DNA of 64,000 nucleotides from Promicromonospora sp. AC04. Its GTDB lineage: Bacteria > Actinomycetota > Actinomycetes > Actinomycetales > Cellulomonadaceae. Location of the stretch: NCBI RefSeq assembly GCF_003058225.1, contig NZ_QBUG01000003.1, positions 434,001 through 498,000 on the forward strand, given 5' to 3'. A program made the position numbers and the translations under genes. The number at the start of each line of letters is the position of its first letter. The stretch's first letter is position 1. Positions 33,878 through 42,166 of the stretch are shown piece by piece. Below the pieces are notes generated by a model. That model saw only the letters and a list, made by a program, of their open reading frames with translations. It was not told where the DNA came from and did no database searches.

Positions 33878-35283
33878 GCGGTTTCTCCGGTCTCCGAGGG
33901 GTCTGCGGGTGTGGTCTCGACAGGCTCGACAGGCGGTGCGGTCTCGGGCGACGAAGCCACCGGAAGCGTGGCCCGGACCTCCCAGCCGGTCCCGTCCGCG
34001 CGAGGACCCGCGGTGAGCGTGCCGCCCGCGCCCTCGACGCGCTCGCGCATCCCGAGCAGCCCGTAACCGGGCTCGGTCGGCCCGCCGGAAACCACGCCGT
34101 CGTCGGACACCTCGACCACTACGCCGTCGTGCCGCGTCACGCGGAGCGTGACCCGGCGGGCCGTCGGCGCGTGCCGGCGCACGTTGGTCAGCGACTCCTG
34201 GACCACGCGGTGCACGACGCCGGCGACGTGGTCGGGCAGCTCGCCGACGTCCGGCGAGAGCTCGACGGTGACGTCGAGACCGTCCGCGCGGGCCTGGTCG
34301 GCCAGGCGGTACAGGCCGGTGAGGTCCCAGGTCGGGGTGAGGGGCGCGGCGTCGTCGGGCAGCGTGCCCGGCCCGGGCGGGGACGTGCCCTCGCGGACTA
34401 TCCCGAGCACAGTGCGGACCTCCGCGAGCGCGTCCTTGCTGGTGTCACGGATGTTGGACAGGGCCTCGCGCGCCTGGCCGGGGTTCCGGTCGATCAGGTG
34501 CAGGCCCACGCCGGCCTGGACGTTGATGGCGGACAGGGAGTGGGCGAGTACGTCGTGCAGCTCGCGCGCGATCCGCAGGCGCTCCGAGGCGACGGCGGTG
34601 CGCTCGCGCTCGGCGGCCGTCTCCCGGGCCGCGGCCCGCGCGGCCACCCGGCGCGAGATCCGGTCCCGCGCCCCGCTCGCGATCAGCAGCACGACGGCGA
34701 GCCATGCCGCCCCCGCGACGAGCGCTCCCGTGGTCAGGAACCACGCGCCGTCCCCGCTGCTCCAGCCGGGACCGTAGGAGCCGGTGCCGGGTCCCCAGTT
34801 CCCGTGCGGCTCGACCGGATGGTCGATCAGGTACCGCTCCAGGCGCGGGGCGAGCACCGCGGCGACGGCCGCCGCTCCGCCGGCGAGCAGGGCGGCGCCC
34901 GACCACGCGATCAGGCGGGCCCGGCGCGCCTCGCCGCTGAGCATGACGCCGGCCAGCACTGCCACCGGCCCCAGGAAGACCGGACCCCACGCGTGCCCGG
35001 CCAGCAGGAACGTCAGGGTGGCGGCGACGGACAGGACCGTCGCGAGCGCGGGCCGGCGCGGTAGGAGGAACAGCAGGGCCGCGGGCGAGACCAGCAGCAG
35101 GAGCAGCCCGACGAGGTCGGGCTCCGTCGCCCACGACTGGCTGCGCGCGGCGACCAGCGAGCCCATGTTGGAGACGATCGCAACCGCGACGGCGACGAAC
35201 GCGCGCGGTCGGGTGCGGTCGAACGGCCCGGTGGCGGGCGGGTCCGCGGAGGCGGCGCTGTTCGGACGGGTGGTGCCCAGCAT
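33874..35283 (-). CDS. Sensor histidine kinase (HisKA_3 type)
   Basis: 469 residues. The N-terminal half has about five or six membrane helices (about 24-210) with little extracytoplasmic domain, as in DesK/LiaS-like kinases that sense the membrane. The dimerisation helix has the phosphorylated His in RIARELHDVLAHSLSAI (near 243); the HATPase domain has VVQESLTNVRRHA, VVEVSDDGV and GYGLLGMRERV. It sits 4 nt into the response regulator gene and is the first gene of the pair. The C-terminal tail is Pro/Thr/Glu-rich. Confidence 0.95.
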   Translation of the reverse strand: MLGTTRPNSAASADPPATGPFDRTRPRAFVAVAVAIVSNMGSLVAARSQSWATEPDLVGLLLLLVSPAALLFLLPRRPALATVLSVAATLTFLLAGHAWGPVFLGPVAVLAGVMLSGEARRARLIAWSGAALLAGGAAAVAAVLAPRLERYLIDHPVEPHGNWGPGTGSYGPGWSSGDGAWFLTTGALVAGAAWLAVVLLIASGARDRISRRVAARAAARETAAERERTAVASERLRIARELHDVLAHSLSAINVQAGVGLHLIDRNPGQAREALSNIRDTSKDALAEVRTVLGIVREGTSPPGPGTLPDDAAPLTPTWDLTGLYRLADQARADGLDVTVELSPDVGELPDHVAGVVHRVVQESLTNVRRHAPTARRVTLRVTRHDGVVVEVSDDGVVSGGPTEPGYGLLGMRERVEGAGGTLTAGPRADGTGWEVRATLPVASSPETAPPVEPVETTPADPSETGETA

Positions 35284-35295
35284 GCTCGCACGCTA
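35284..35295 (-). promoter_or_regulatory. Leaderless promoter of the two-component operon
   Basis: Minus-strand TAGCGT (35290-35295) lies 6 nt before ATG 35283. Confidence 0.55.
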
Positions 35296-35415
35296 CGCCG
35301 GGGCGGGGCCTACCGCGTCGGACCGCGGTGCCGGTGCGTGTCGTACCCGGGTGCCACCCAGAACCCTGGCCCGCCGCCGGCCGCCGGCTGCCGGCTGCTG
35401 GCCGCCCGCCGGATC

Positions 35416-35506
35416 GCCGAGTGCAGACTTGGTTGCGGTTACGGGCTCTGTATCCGCAACGGAGTCTGCAGTCGGCATCCGCGCGGCAACCAAGTCTGCA
35501 CTCGGC
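35416..35506. repeat. Widely spaced 21-bp perfect inverted repeat
   Basis: 35416-35436 and 35486-35506 are exact inverted copies (GCCGAGTGCAGACTTGGTTGC and complement) separated by 49 bp. It occupies much of the 283-bp gap between the kinase operon and the amidohydrolase and may be a large-loop terminator or a dispersed element. Confidence 0.85.
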
Positions 35507-35516
35507 GCCCCGGTGT

Positions 35517-35552
35517 CAGACCCACAGGTCACCGGAATGACCTGTGGGTCTG
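35517..35552. terminator. Terminator hairpin of the amidohydrolase gene
   Basis: CAGACCCACAGGTCA (35517-35531) pairs perfectly over 15 bp with 35538-35552 around a 6-nt loop, 15 bp beyond the minus-strand stop at 35567. Confidence 0.85.
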
Positions 35553-35566
35553 CCACGGGCGGTGGC

Positions 35567-36802
35567 TCAGGCGAAGCGGGCCGAGCGCTCCAGCACACGG
35601 CCGGCGCCGCGTCCGCCGTCGGCCGCCGGGTCCCAGGTGTAGACCTCGGTGCCGGTGATGAAGACGCGCTCGGCGCGCGCGGTGGTGTCGAGCGGGTCGC
35701 CCGACCAGAGCACGACGTCGCCGTCGAGCCCCTCCTTGATGGCGCCCACCCGGTCGTCCAGGCGGAGGAACGCCGCCGGGTTGGACGTGATCGCGGCAAG
35801 GGCGGTGGCCCAGGGCAGCCCGTCGCGGAGGGCGAACGTCGCCTGGTGCACCAGGAAGTTGATCGGGATGACGGGGTGGTCGGTGGTTATGGCGACCCGC
35901 ACGCCGGCCTCGGCCATGCGCACCAGGTTGAGGATCGAGCGGTCGCGCAGCTCGACCTTCGAGCGTGACGTGAACATCGGGCCGTAGATGACCGGGATGT
36001 CCTTCTCGGCGAGGATGTCGGCGACCTTGTGGCCCTCGGTGCCGTGGTTGATTACCAGCCGGTACCCGAACTCCTCCGACAGGCGGATCGCCGTCGCGAT
36101 GTCGTCCGCGCGGTGCGTGTGCTGGTCCCAGGCGAGCTCGCCGGCCAGGACCCGGGCCAGGGTCTCCTTGCCGAGGTCGCGCTCGAACGGCTTGCCATCG
36201 GCCGCCGCGGCGTCGCGCTTGGCGACGTAGTTCTGGGCGTCGACGAAGGCCTTGCGGATCACGTTGGCCACGCCGAGGCGGGTCGAGGGAAGCTGCTTCT
36301 TGTCCCCGTAGACACGCTTCGGGTTCTCGCCGAGGGCGCTCTTGACCGACACGGAGTCGCTGACTATCTGCTCGTCGACAGTGCGGCCGCCCCAGGTCTT
36401 GATCGCGACGGTCTGGCCGCCGATCGGGTTGCCCGAGCCCGGCTTGATGACCGCCGTCGTCACGCCGCCGGCGAGGGCGTCGCGGAAGCCCTCCTCGTCC
36501 ACCTGGATGGCGTCGAGCGCGCGGAACGCCGACCCGTCGGGGCCGGTCATCTCGTTGGTGTCGTTGCCGGCCCAGCCCTCGCCCTCCTCGTGGACGCCCA
36601 GGTGGCCGTGCGCCTCGACGAACCCGGGAAGGAGCCACTTGCCCTGGGCGTCGATGGTCTCGGTGCCCTCGGGAACGGCAACGTCGGGCCCGACGGCGGT
36701 GATCACGCCGTCGGTGATGAGAACCGTCCCGTTCTCGATGGGCTCTGCGGCGACGGGGACCACGTAGGCGTTGGTGATGGCGATGCTGGAGCGGGTTGTC
36801 AT
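35567..36802 (-). CDS. Amidohydrolase family protein (imidazolonepropionase-like)
   Basis: 411 residues from ATG 36802 (MTTRSSIAITNAYVV), the first start that gives the usual small beta domain. Metal-binding residues: HGH in FVEAHGHLGVH (near 67-69), HTH in WDQHTHRADD, INHGTEGHK and the final Asp in AITTDHPV. GFVEAHGHLG after a LLPG turn is typical of metal-dependent cyclic-amide hydrolases. Substrate not deducible; proteins of this type are often annotated as prolidase- or imidazolonepropionase-like. The next gene upstream on this strand, a HIT protein, starts 58 bp away. Confidence 0.85.
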   Translation of the reverse strand: MTTRSSIAITNAYVVPVAAEPIENGTVLITDGVITAVGPDVAVPEGTETIDAQGKWLLPGFVEAHGHLGVHEEGEGWAGNDTNEMTGPDGSAFRALDAIQVDEEGFRDALAGGVTTAVIKPGSGNPIGGQTVAIKTWGGRTVDEQIVSDSVSVKSALGENPKRVYGDKKQLPSTRLGVANVIRKAFVDAQNYVAKRDAAAADGKPFERDLGKETLARVLAGELAWDQHTHRADDIATAIRLSEEFGYRLVINHGTEGHKVADILAEKDIPVIYGPMFTSRSKVELRDRSILNLVRMAEAGVRVAITTDHPVIPINFLVHQATFALRDGLPWATALAAITSNPAAFLRLDDRVGAIKEGLDGDVVLWSGDPLDTTARAERVFITGTEVYTWDPAADGGRGAGRVLERSARFA

Positions 36803-36860
36803 GGGTACATCATTACCCGAGGTAACTAGCTGGTCGAGCAACCGCTGGTGGCGGGGCTGC

Positions 36861-37292
36861 TCAGGCGGTTGCGCGCAGGAGGTCCGCCGTCGCCGCGATC
36901 CGCGCGGGGTCGCCCGGCGTCGGCGTCCACGGGAGGCGGAGCGAGTCGCGCTCGGGGCTGTCGACGTACCGAGGCACCACATGGATGTGGAAGTGGAATA
37001 CGGTCTGCCAGGCGGCTTCGCCGGCGCAGTTCAGGAGGTTCACGCCGTCGGCCCCGAGGTGCTTCACGGCGCGTCCGGCGACCCGCTGCGCAGCCACGGA
37101 GCACGCAGCCAGGTCCTCGGGCGTGACGTCGTGCAGGTCGCGGGCGTGCGCCTTCGGGATCACCAGCGCGTGCCCGTCGGATGCCGGGTTGATGTCCATG
37201 AATGCGAGCGTGCGCTCGTCCTCGTCGACCTGGATCGAGGGCAGTTCGCCGCGCACGATGCGGCAGAAGAGGCAGTCGAGATCTTGGGTCAT
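36861..37292 (-). CDS. HIT family protein
   Basis: 143 residues from ATG 37292. The histidine triad is HFHIHVVPR (near 99-107) and an N-terminal CLFCRIVRGE supplies a CxxC that often binds zinc. HIT proteins hydrolyse or transfer nucleotides such as AMP-lysine or Ap4A; the exact substrate is not readable. It is leaderless and lies upstream of the amidohydrolase gene on the same strand, possibly cotranscribed. Confidence 0.93.
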   Translation of the reverse strand: MTQDLDCLFCRIVRGELPSIQVDEDERTLAFMDINPASDGHALVIPKAHARDLHDVTPEDLAACSVAAQRVAGRAVKHLGADGVNLLNCAGEAAWQTVFHFHIHVVPRYVDSPERDSLRLPWTPTPGDPARIAATADLLRATA

Positions 37293-37304
37293 GGGAGGAC
37301 GGTA
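37293..37304 (-). promoter_or_regulatory. Leaderless promoter of the HIT gene
   Basis: Minus-strand TACCGT (37299-37304), 6 nt, ATG 37292. This excludes the longer frame starting at 37373, which would run through the downstream hairpin. Confidence 0.55.
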
Positions 37305-37320
37305 GCGACCGATCACAGAC

Positions 37321-37392
37321 GTCCGCTTCCACCAAGCACTTGCGCATGGATATCGCTGCTGGAGCATGCACAAGTGCTTGGTCGAAGCGGAC
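37321..37392. terminator. 22-bp near-perfect hairpin between DUF4287 and HIT genes
   Basis: Arms 37321-37342 and 37371-37392 match over 22 bp with one mismatch around 28 nt. It follows the DUF4287 stop (37416) and probably ends that transcript. Confidence 0.75.
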
Positions 37393-37415
37393 TCCCATTG
37401 GGTCCGTGAGGACGG

Positions 37416-37712
37416 TCAGCCGGACGACGCCGGATTGGTCGCCTTGCCGTCGAGCCACAAGACGTCGGACTCGTCGCCGTGCGATCCCGACGAACCCACG
37501 TGCTTGGTGCTGATCTGCGGCCCCTTGGTGATGACGTGGACCATCGCCATCCCGTGCCCGCGGCCCAGGCCGTAGTCCTCCTTGAGCCACTCGAGGATCG
37601 GGCCCGCCTTGGTGGACGCGTCGAACCCGCGCTCCCCGGCGAGCTCGATGAGCCGGCGCGGGGTGTGCCCGGTCTTGTCCTCGACGGCGTCGAGATAGGC
37701 CTGGAATGACAT
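37416..37712 (-). CDS. DUF4287 domain protein
   Basis: 98 residues from ATG 37712 with GGAGT 6 nt upstream. Opens MSFQAYLDAVEDKTGHTPRRL and contains GPILEWLKEDYGLGRGHGMAM, the DUF4287 pattern; the C-terminus is short and polar. Members are small proteins often fused to DUF5655 domains; function unknown. Single gene, ended by the hairpin at 37321. Confidence 0.85.
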   Translation of the reverse strand: MSFQAYLDAVEDKTGHTPRRLIELAGERGFDASTKAGPILEWLKEDYGLGRGHGMAMVHVITKGPQISTKHVGSSGSHGDESDVLWLDGKATNPASSG

Positions 37713-37891
37713 CGTTGACTCCTTCACGCGTGGTGCGGCTCCGGTCGGCACCGCGTTCCACCAGGACAGACGCGCTCGGACGGCCGAACTCATCGGCCTG
37801 CCCGTGCGGGTGTGACAAGCACTCGCTCACCCCGCGGAACCGTCGAGCAATTGTTAGATTCGCCGTTGACGGATGAACAACGGGGGTTGCT

Positions 37892-38209
37892 GTGACCGGC
37901 TATGTGCGGTGGGCCGACATACGAGGCGATCTCGTTGCGCGGGCGGGTGGTGAGGAAGCCGTCGAGCGCGGCAAACAGGAGCTGCTGGCCAAGGTGACCG
38001 GCTACCGACTGGCCGAGCTGCGCAATAAGCGGGGTATGACTCAGCAGGAGGTCGCCGACCGGATGGGCGTCACCAAGGGGCGGGTGTCGCAGATCGAGAA
38101 GGGCAAGATCTCCGGCCAGGAGGTACTCGCCCGCTACGCCAACGCCCTGGGCGGCCAGCTCCAGCAGGCGATCCTCTTCGACGACGGCGAGATCGCCGGC
38201 ATCGCCTGA
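37892..38209 (+). CDS. XRE-family helix-turn-helix regulator
   Basis: 105 residues from GTG 37892, preceded by GGGGGTTGCT. The DNA-binding part is about residues 38-92: LAELRNKRGMTQQEVADRMG, VTKGRVSQIEKG. The preceding helix (GGEEAVERGKQELLAKV) resembles HigA/YgaT-type antitoxins, and such regulators often have a RelE-type toxin upstream; none is present here, so it may be an orphan antitoxin or free regulator. A possible -10 (TAGATT) lies about 30 bp upstream. Confidence 0.85.
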   Translation: MTGYVRWADIRGDLVARAGGEEAVERGKQELLAKVTGYRLAELRNKRGMTQQEVADRMGVTKGRVSQIEKGKISGQEVLARYANALGGQLQQAILFDDGEIAGIA

Positions 38210-38221
38210 GGCGAACGTACC

Positions 38222-38677
38222 TCAGGTCTGCAAGCCGTCCCGGCCCCAGCGCGGCGTCGGACCGGGGTCGCCGACGTCGGTGCCGACCGGGTCCTGAGAG
38301 ACCTCCTGCGCGATGGCCGTGCCCCACTCGAAGTAGGACATGAGCGGGGCGTGCAGGTCCGGTGAGTCCGGGAGGGTCTCCTCGACCGCCGCCGACATCA
38401 GCTCCAGCCACCGCGCGCGGTGCTCGTCACGGATCCCGAGGCCGAGGTGGCTGTGCAGCAGGGACTGGTGGCCGCCGAGCGCCGTCGTGAACTCCGCCGG
38501 GCCGCCGAAGACCTCCGCCAGCCAGACGGCGACGTGCTCGACGTGGCGCGGGCTGAAGTTCGCGAACACGGGTGCGAGCAGCTCGTCAGCCAGCACCCGT
38601 TCGTAGAACGCGTCGCTGAGCCGGCGGAGGGCGGGCATGCCGCCCAGCGACTCGTAGAGCGTGGGCTGGGACTCCAT
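38222..38677 (-). CDS. glbO: Group II truncated haemoglobin (TrHbO)
   Basis: 151 residues from ATG 38677. TLYESLGGMPALRRLSDAFYERV, LLAPVFANF, then HVEHVAVWLAEVFGGP and LLHSHLGLGI match TrHb group II, with the proximal His in the F-helix HSHLGL region and the typical Trp of WLELM near the G helix. Haem proteins of this group handle O2, NO or peroxide. Leaderless start; convergent with the XRE gene through CCTGAGG...CCTCAGG (about 38206-38225). Confidence 0.9.
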   Translation of the reverse strand: MESQPTLYESLGGMPALRRLSDAFYERVLADELLAPVFANFSPRHVEHVAVWLAEVFGGPAEFTTALGGHQSLLHSHLGLGIRDEHRARWLELMSAAVEETLPDSPDLHAPLMSYFEWGTAIAQEVSQDPVGTDVGDPGPTPRWGRDGLQT

Positions 38678-38690
38678 GGCGGTCAGCCTA
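38678..38690 (-). promoter_or_regulatory. Leaderless promoter of the globin gene
   Basis: Minus-strand TAGGCT (38685-38690), 7 nt, ATG 38677. Confidence 0.6.
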
Positions 38691-38782
38691 CGCACCGAGG
38701 CGACGCGCAGATCCACCGTCCAGCCCGGAGTTCACCCGGAAGTGCATTGATTGCTCCAGCTACTCGCTGCAAGGGTGTCTGC

Positions 38783-40168
38783 GTGGGCCGACCGGGAAAG
38801 CAGCCGCCTCTGCCGCCTGGCGGGTACGTGCTTCCGAGCACTGTGGCCAGGGCTGCCGTGCTGGTCGGAATCGTCCTGGTCGGATTCTTTGCCCCGGCTG
38901 CGGGCTCGTACCAATGGCGGTACGACGTGGCACACGATCTCTACCAGGTGGGGGAGATCGTCGAGGCCCACGACGCCGAGGTGTATTACTCCTGCGGCGG
39001 CAGAGGGGGATGCAGAGAGGAGATGCGGGCTGTCGTGGACTTCGCCGGCGGTTCACGGAATGTCGAGCTGCCGGAGGTGTCGTTCGACCGTCGTGGACTG
39101 CCGGAACGGCAGTGGGTTCCAGCCCCGGAGCCGTACGACGGCACCTTTAACGTCTACTACGACCCAGAGCTCCCGCAGGACACTCGCAGGATCCGTTCTG
39201 AGGAAGATGTGGCGGATGCTTTCTCCCAGGACCCGCGCACGCTCTGGATTGTCGTCGGCATCCTCGTCATCTGGTCGCTCGCCTGGATGCGTCCGGCGTT
39301 GCGAAATGCAGGCGGCTCCATAAGGGTCCTCAGCCTGGCGCCGACCCCACCAGGCGCGGAGTCACAGCGACCCGACAGCTGGCGGCTGGACGTGATTGCT
39401 GCCGTCGGCCTGGCAACCGCGGGCCTTGGCATCTTGCTGTTCTCCGGCAGCGCCTGGAGTGCTGTTGTTGCCATGCATCTCGACGAGTCGGGAGCCGTCA
39501 CCGATGGCTCTGACGCGACTGTCCGAGTGGTTGCCGCCGACGCAGACGGTGGTGGGCCGGTTTCGGACAAGATCTTCGCTGAGATCGTCGTCAAGCACGT
39601 GACGGTGGCGAACGAGATCGTTCCCGTGGAGCTCGTGGTCCCGGACCGAAGGGTGGATTCGGAGCTCTCCCCTGGCTGGTACGAGAACGTTGTGCCGTAC
39701 TTCGACGGCTTCGACGTGAAGTACGACCCGGCGAACCCTGATCTTGCGATCGCCGTGGCCGACATCGAGCAGGCTGCAACGCCAAGTGCCCTGGTTGTCC
39801 CCCTCGCCGTGATCGGCCTCGGCGTAGCCCTGGCGGGATGGGCGTGGGTCTGGCCAACCGTCCGCAGGCAGCGGGCGCAGCCGCCAGCCCCACCCGGCAT
39901 GATCTCCGGCGGTCCGCCCCGAGTGAGTGCAGCTCGAACCAGACCAGCCAGCACGCTGCCGCCTGACCCGACCGAACCGCCACGCATCCATAGACTCGAC
40001 ACGTGGACTTCTACTCCGCCTACGCCCACGGGTTCGCCCGGGTCGCGGCCTGCACCATCCCCGTCGCCGTCGCCGACCCCGCGGCCAATGCCGCAGCGGT
40101 CCTGGACCAGGCGCACCAGCTGCACGACGACGGCGTGGCCGTCGCGGTGTTCCCCGAGCTCTGCCTGA
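38783..40168 (+). CDS. Four-helix membrane protein with two DUF3592-like domains, overlapping nadE
   Basis: 461 residues if started at GTG 38783 (an alternative GTG is 38828). Membrane helices at about 21-41, 152-170, 203-221 and 335-356. Two extracytoplasmic domains of similar layout (VGEIVEAHDAEVYYSC to FNVYYDPELP, and DGSDATVRVVAADADG to FDVKYDPANPDLA) look like a duplicated DUF3592-type unit, each followed by a helix. The frame stays open past the nadE start at 40003 to TGA 40166-40168, so the last 55 residues, Pro/Ser/Thr-rich, overlap nadE out of frame. Codon use is less GC-rich. Function unknown. Confidence 0.65.
   Translation: MGRPGKQPPLPPGGYVLPSTVARAAVLVGIVLVGFFAPAAGSYQWRYDVAHDLYQVGEIVEAHDAEVYYSCGGRGGCREEMRAVVDFAGGSRNVELPEVSFDRRGLPERQWVPAPEPYDGTFNVYYDPELPQDTRRIRSEEDVADAFSQDPRTLWIVVGILVIWSLAWMRPALRNAGGSIRVLSLAPTPPGAESQRPDSWRLDVIAAVGLATAGLGILLFSGSAWSAVVAMHLDESGAVTDGSDATVRVVAADADGGGPVSDKIFAEIVVKHVTVANEIVPVELVVPDRRVDSELSPGWYENVVPYFDGFDVKYDPANPDLAIAVADIEQAATPSALVVPLAVIGLGVALAGWAWVWPTVRRQRAQPPAPPGMISGGPPRVSAARTRPASTLPPDPTEPPRIHRLDTWTSTPPTPTGSPGSRPAPSPSPSPTPRPMPQRSWTRRTSCTTTAWPSRCSPSSA
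39991..40002 (+). promoter_or_regulatory. Leaderless promoter of nadE, inside the upstream gene
   Basis: TAGACT (39991-39996), 6 nt, GTG 40003. It sits within the still-open frame of the preceding membrane protein. Confidence 0.6.
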
Positions 40169-42075
40169 GCGGTTACGCCATCGACGACCTGCTCATGCAG
40201 GACACGTTGCTGGAGGCAGTCCTGGACGCCCTCGCCGACATCAAGGCGGCGAGCGTGGAGATCATGACGATGCTCGTCGTCGGGGCGCCGCTCCTGGTCG
40301 GCAGTCGCCTCCTGAACGCCGCCGTCGTCGTGCACCGCGGGCGGATCCTCGGCGTCGCGCCCAAGTCCTACCTGCCGAACTACCGCGAGTTCTACGAGAA
40401 GCGGCAGTTCGCGCCCGGGGACGAGCACCGCGGCACCCTCACCCTGCTCGGCGAGGAGGTGCCGCTCGGCTCCGACCTCATCTTCCGGGCCGACGACGTG
40501 CCCGGGCTCGCCGTCCACGCCGAGGTCTGCGAGGACATGTGGGTCCCCGTGCCGCCCAGCGCGCTCGCGGCGCTCGCGGGCGCGAACGTGCTGCTCAACC
40601 TGTCCGCCAGCCCGATCACCGTGGCTCGGGCAGAGGACCGCCGCCTGATCGTCCGCAGCGCGAGCTACCGCTGCAACGCCGCCTACGTCTACACGGCGGC
40701 CGGCCAGGGCGAGTCCAGCACGGACCTGTCCTGGGACGGCCAGACCATGGTCTACGAGGCCGGCGACCTCCTCGGCGAGACCGAGCGGTTCCCCGACGGC
40801 GCGCGCGCCACCGTGGTCGACGTCGACCTGGACCGCCTCCGCCAGGAGCGTCTGCGACAGGGCACGTTCGACGACAACCGGCGCGGGCTTGGGATGGTCA
40901 CGCCGGGCTCGACCAGCGACGACGGCGGATTCCGGGAGGTCGCCTTCAGCGTGCACCCGCCGCAGGGCGACATCGGCCTGCGCCGCAAGGTGGACCGCTT
41001 CCCCTTCGTGCCGGACGACGCCGAGCGCCTCGCCCAGGACTGCTACGAGGCGTACAACATCCAGGTCACCGGGCTCGAGCAGCGGCTGCGCGCCATCGGG
41101 CAGCCGAAGGTCGTGATCGGCATCAGCGGCGGCCTCGACTCGACGCACGCGCTGATCGTCGCGGCCAAGGCGATGGACCGGCTGGGCCGGCCGCGCACAG
41201 ATGTGCACGCGTTCACGATGCCGGGCTTCGCCACGGGCAAGGAGACCAAGGACCGCGCGATCCGGCTCGCCGAGTCCCTGGGCGTCACGTTCCAGGAGAT
41301 CGACATCCGGCCCGCCGCCGAGCAGATGCTGCGGGACTTGGACCACCCGTTCTCCGACGGCGTCAAGCACTACGACGTCACCTTCGAGAACGTCCAGGCC
41401 GGGCTGCGCTACGACTACCTCTTCCGGCTCGCGAACCACCGCGGCGGGATAGTGCTCGGCACGGGCGACCTCTCGGAGCTGGCGCTCGGCTGGTGCACGT
41501 ACGGCGTGGGCGACCAGATGTCGCACTACGGGATCAACGCCGGCGTGCCGAAGACCCTGATCCAGCACCTGATCCGCTGGACCGTCGACAGCGGGCAGTT
41601 CGCCGCGGACCCGGGCAGCCCGGTGAACGCCGTCCTGACCGAGATCGTCGAGCAGGAGATCACGCCCGAGCTGATTCCCACCGAGGAGGGCGAGACGCCG
41701 CAGTCCACCGAGGCGACCGTGGGCCCGTACGCCCTGCAGGACTTCACGCTGTTCCACGTGCTGCGGCGCGGCTACCGGCCGTCGAAGATCGGGTTCCTGG
41801 CCTGGCACGCCTGGCACGCGGTGGACGACGGCGAGTGGCCGCCCGGGTTCCCGCCGTCGGGCCGCAAGGAGTACGACCTGGCGACGATCCGGCGCTGGCT
41901 CGACGTGTTCGTGCGGCGATTCTTCGCCTCGCAGTTCAAGCGGTCGGCGCTGCCGAACGGCCCGAAGGTGTCGGCGGGGGGCACGATGTCGCCGCGCGGC
42001 GACTGGCGTATGCCCTCGGACGCGACATCCGCGGCATGGCTGGCGGAGCTGGAGAAGAACGTCCCGCAAGCCTGA
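40003..42075 (+). CDS. nadE: Glutamine-dependent NAD+ synthetase
   Basis: 690 residues, the long two-domain form. N-terminal nitrilase-type glutaminase: Glu in FPELCLSGYAIDD (near 51), Lys in APKSYLPNYREFYEKRQF (near 120), nucleophile Cys in AEVCEDMWVP (near 176). C-terminal synthetase with the ATP P-loop GISGGLDSTHAL (near 373-384) and LGTGDLSELALGW. It amidates nicotinic acid adenine dinucleotide to NAD+, with ammonia channelled from glutamine. The GTG start is leaderless. Confidence 0.96.
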   Translation: MDFYSAYAHGFARVAACTIPVAVADPAANAAAVLDQAHQLHDDGVAVAVFPELCLSGYAIDDLLMQDTLLEAVLDALADIKAASVEIMTMLVVGAPLLVGSRLLNAAVVVHRGRILGVAPKSYLPNYREFYEKRQFAPGDEHRGTLTLLGEEVPLGSDLIFRADDVPGLAVHAEVCEDMWVPVPPSALAALAGANVLLNLSASPITVARAEDRRLIVRSASYRCNAAYVYTAAGQGESSTDLSWDGQTMVYEAGDLLGETERFPDGARATVVDVDLDRLRQERLRQGTFDDNRRGLGMVTPGSTSDDGGFREVAFSVHPPQGDIGLRRKVDRFPFVPDDAERLAQDCYEAYNIQVTGLEQRLRAIGQPKVVIGISGGLDSTHALIVAAKAMDRLGRPRTDVHAFTMPGFATGKETKDRAIRLAESLGVTFQEIDIRPAAEQMLRDLDHPFSDGVKHYDVTFENVQAGLRYDYLFRLANHRGGIVLGTGDLSELALGWCTYGVGDQMSHYGINAGVPKTLIQHLIRWTVDSGQFAADPGSPVNAVLTEIVEQEITPELIPTEEGETPQSTEATVGPYALQDFTLFHVLRRGYRPSKIGFLAWHAWHAVDDGEWPPGFPPSGRKEYDLATIRRWLDVFVRRFFASQFKRSALPNGPKVSAGGTMSPRGDWRMPSDATSAAWLAELEKNVPQA

Positions 42076-42086
42076 TCCTCGTTCGC

Positions 42087-42143
42087 CGTGGGCGCGATCG
42101 TTGCGCCTGAAGAGGACATGTAGTCGCAACGATCACGCCCACG
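42087..42143. terminator. Hairpin after nadE (GTGGGCGTGATC family)
   Basis: Arms 42087-42105 and 42125-42143, 19 bp with one mismatch, loop 19 nt. The arm core matches the 11786 hairpin at 16 of 18 positions. It ends 11 bp before the CopC-gene promoter hexamer. Confidence 0.75.
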
Positions 42144-42154
42144 ACAGGGGCGGG

Positions 42155-42166
42155 TAGGGTGCCGTC
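42155..42166 (+). promoter_or_regulatory. Leaderless promoter of the CopC-domain gene
   Basis: TAGGGT (42155-42160), 6 nt, ATG 42167. Confidence 0.55.

Noticed and set aside
37713-37891. A RelE/HigB-type toxin upstream of the XRE regulator
   Set aside because: No frame of suitable size with toxin motifs in this interval; the downstream neighbour is a globin on the other strand.
39157-42129. Very long antisense open frames (for example 990 codons opposite nadE, 898 opposite the MFS gene, 1203 opposite the LAL regulator)
   Set aside because: High-GC DNA lacks stops in antisense frames; the products are Arg/Ala/Pro/Gly-rich without motifs, and the opposite strand encodes clear homologues.
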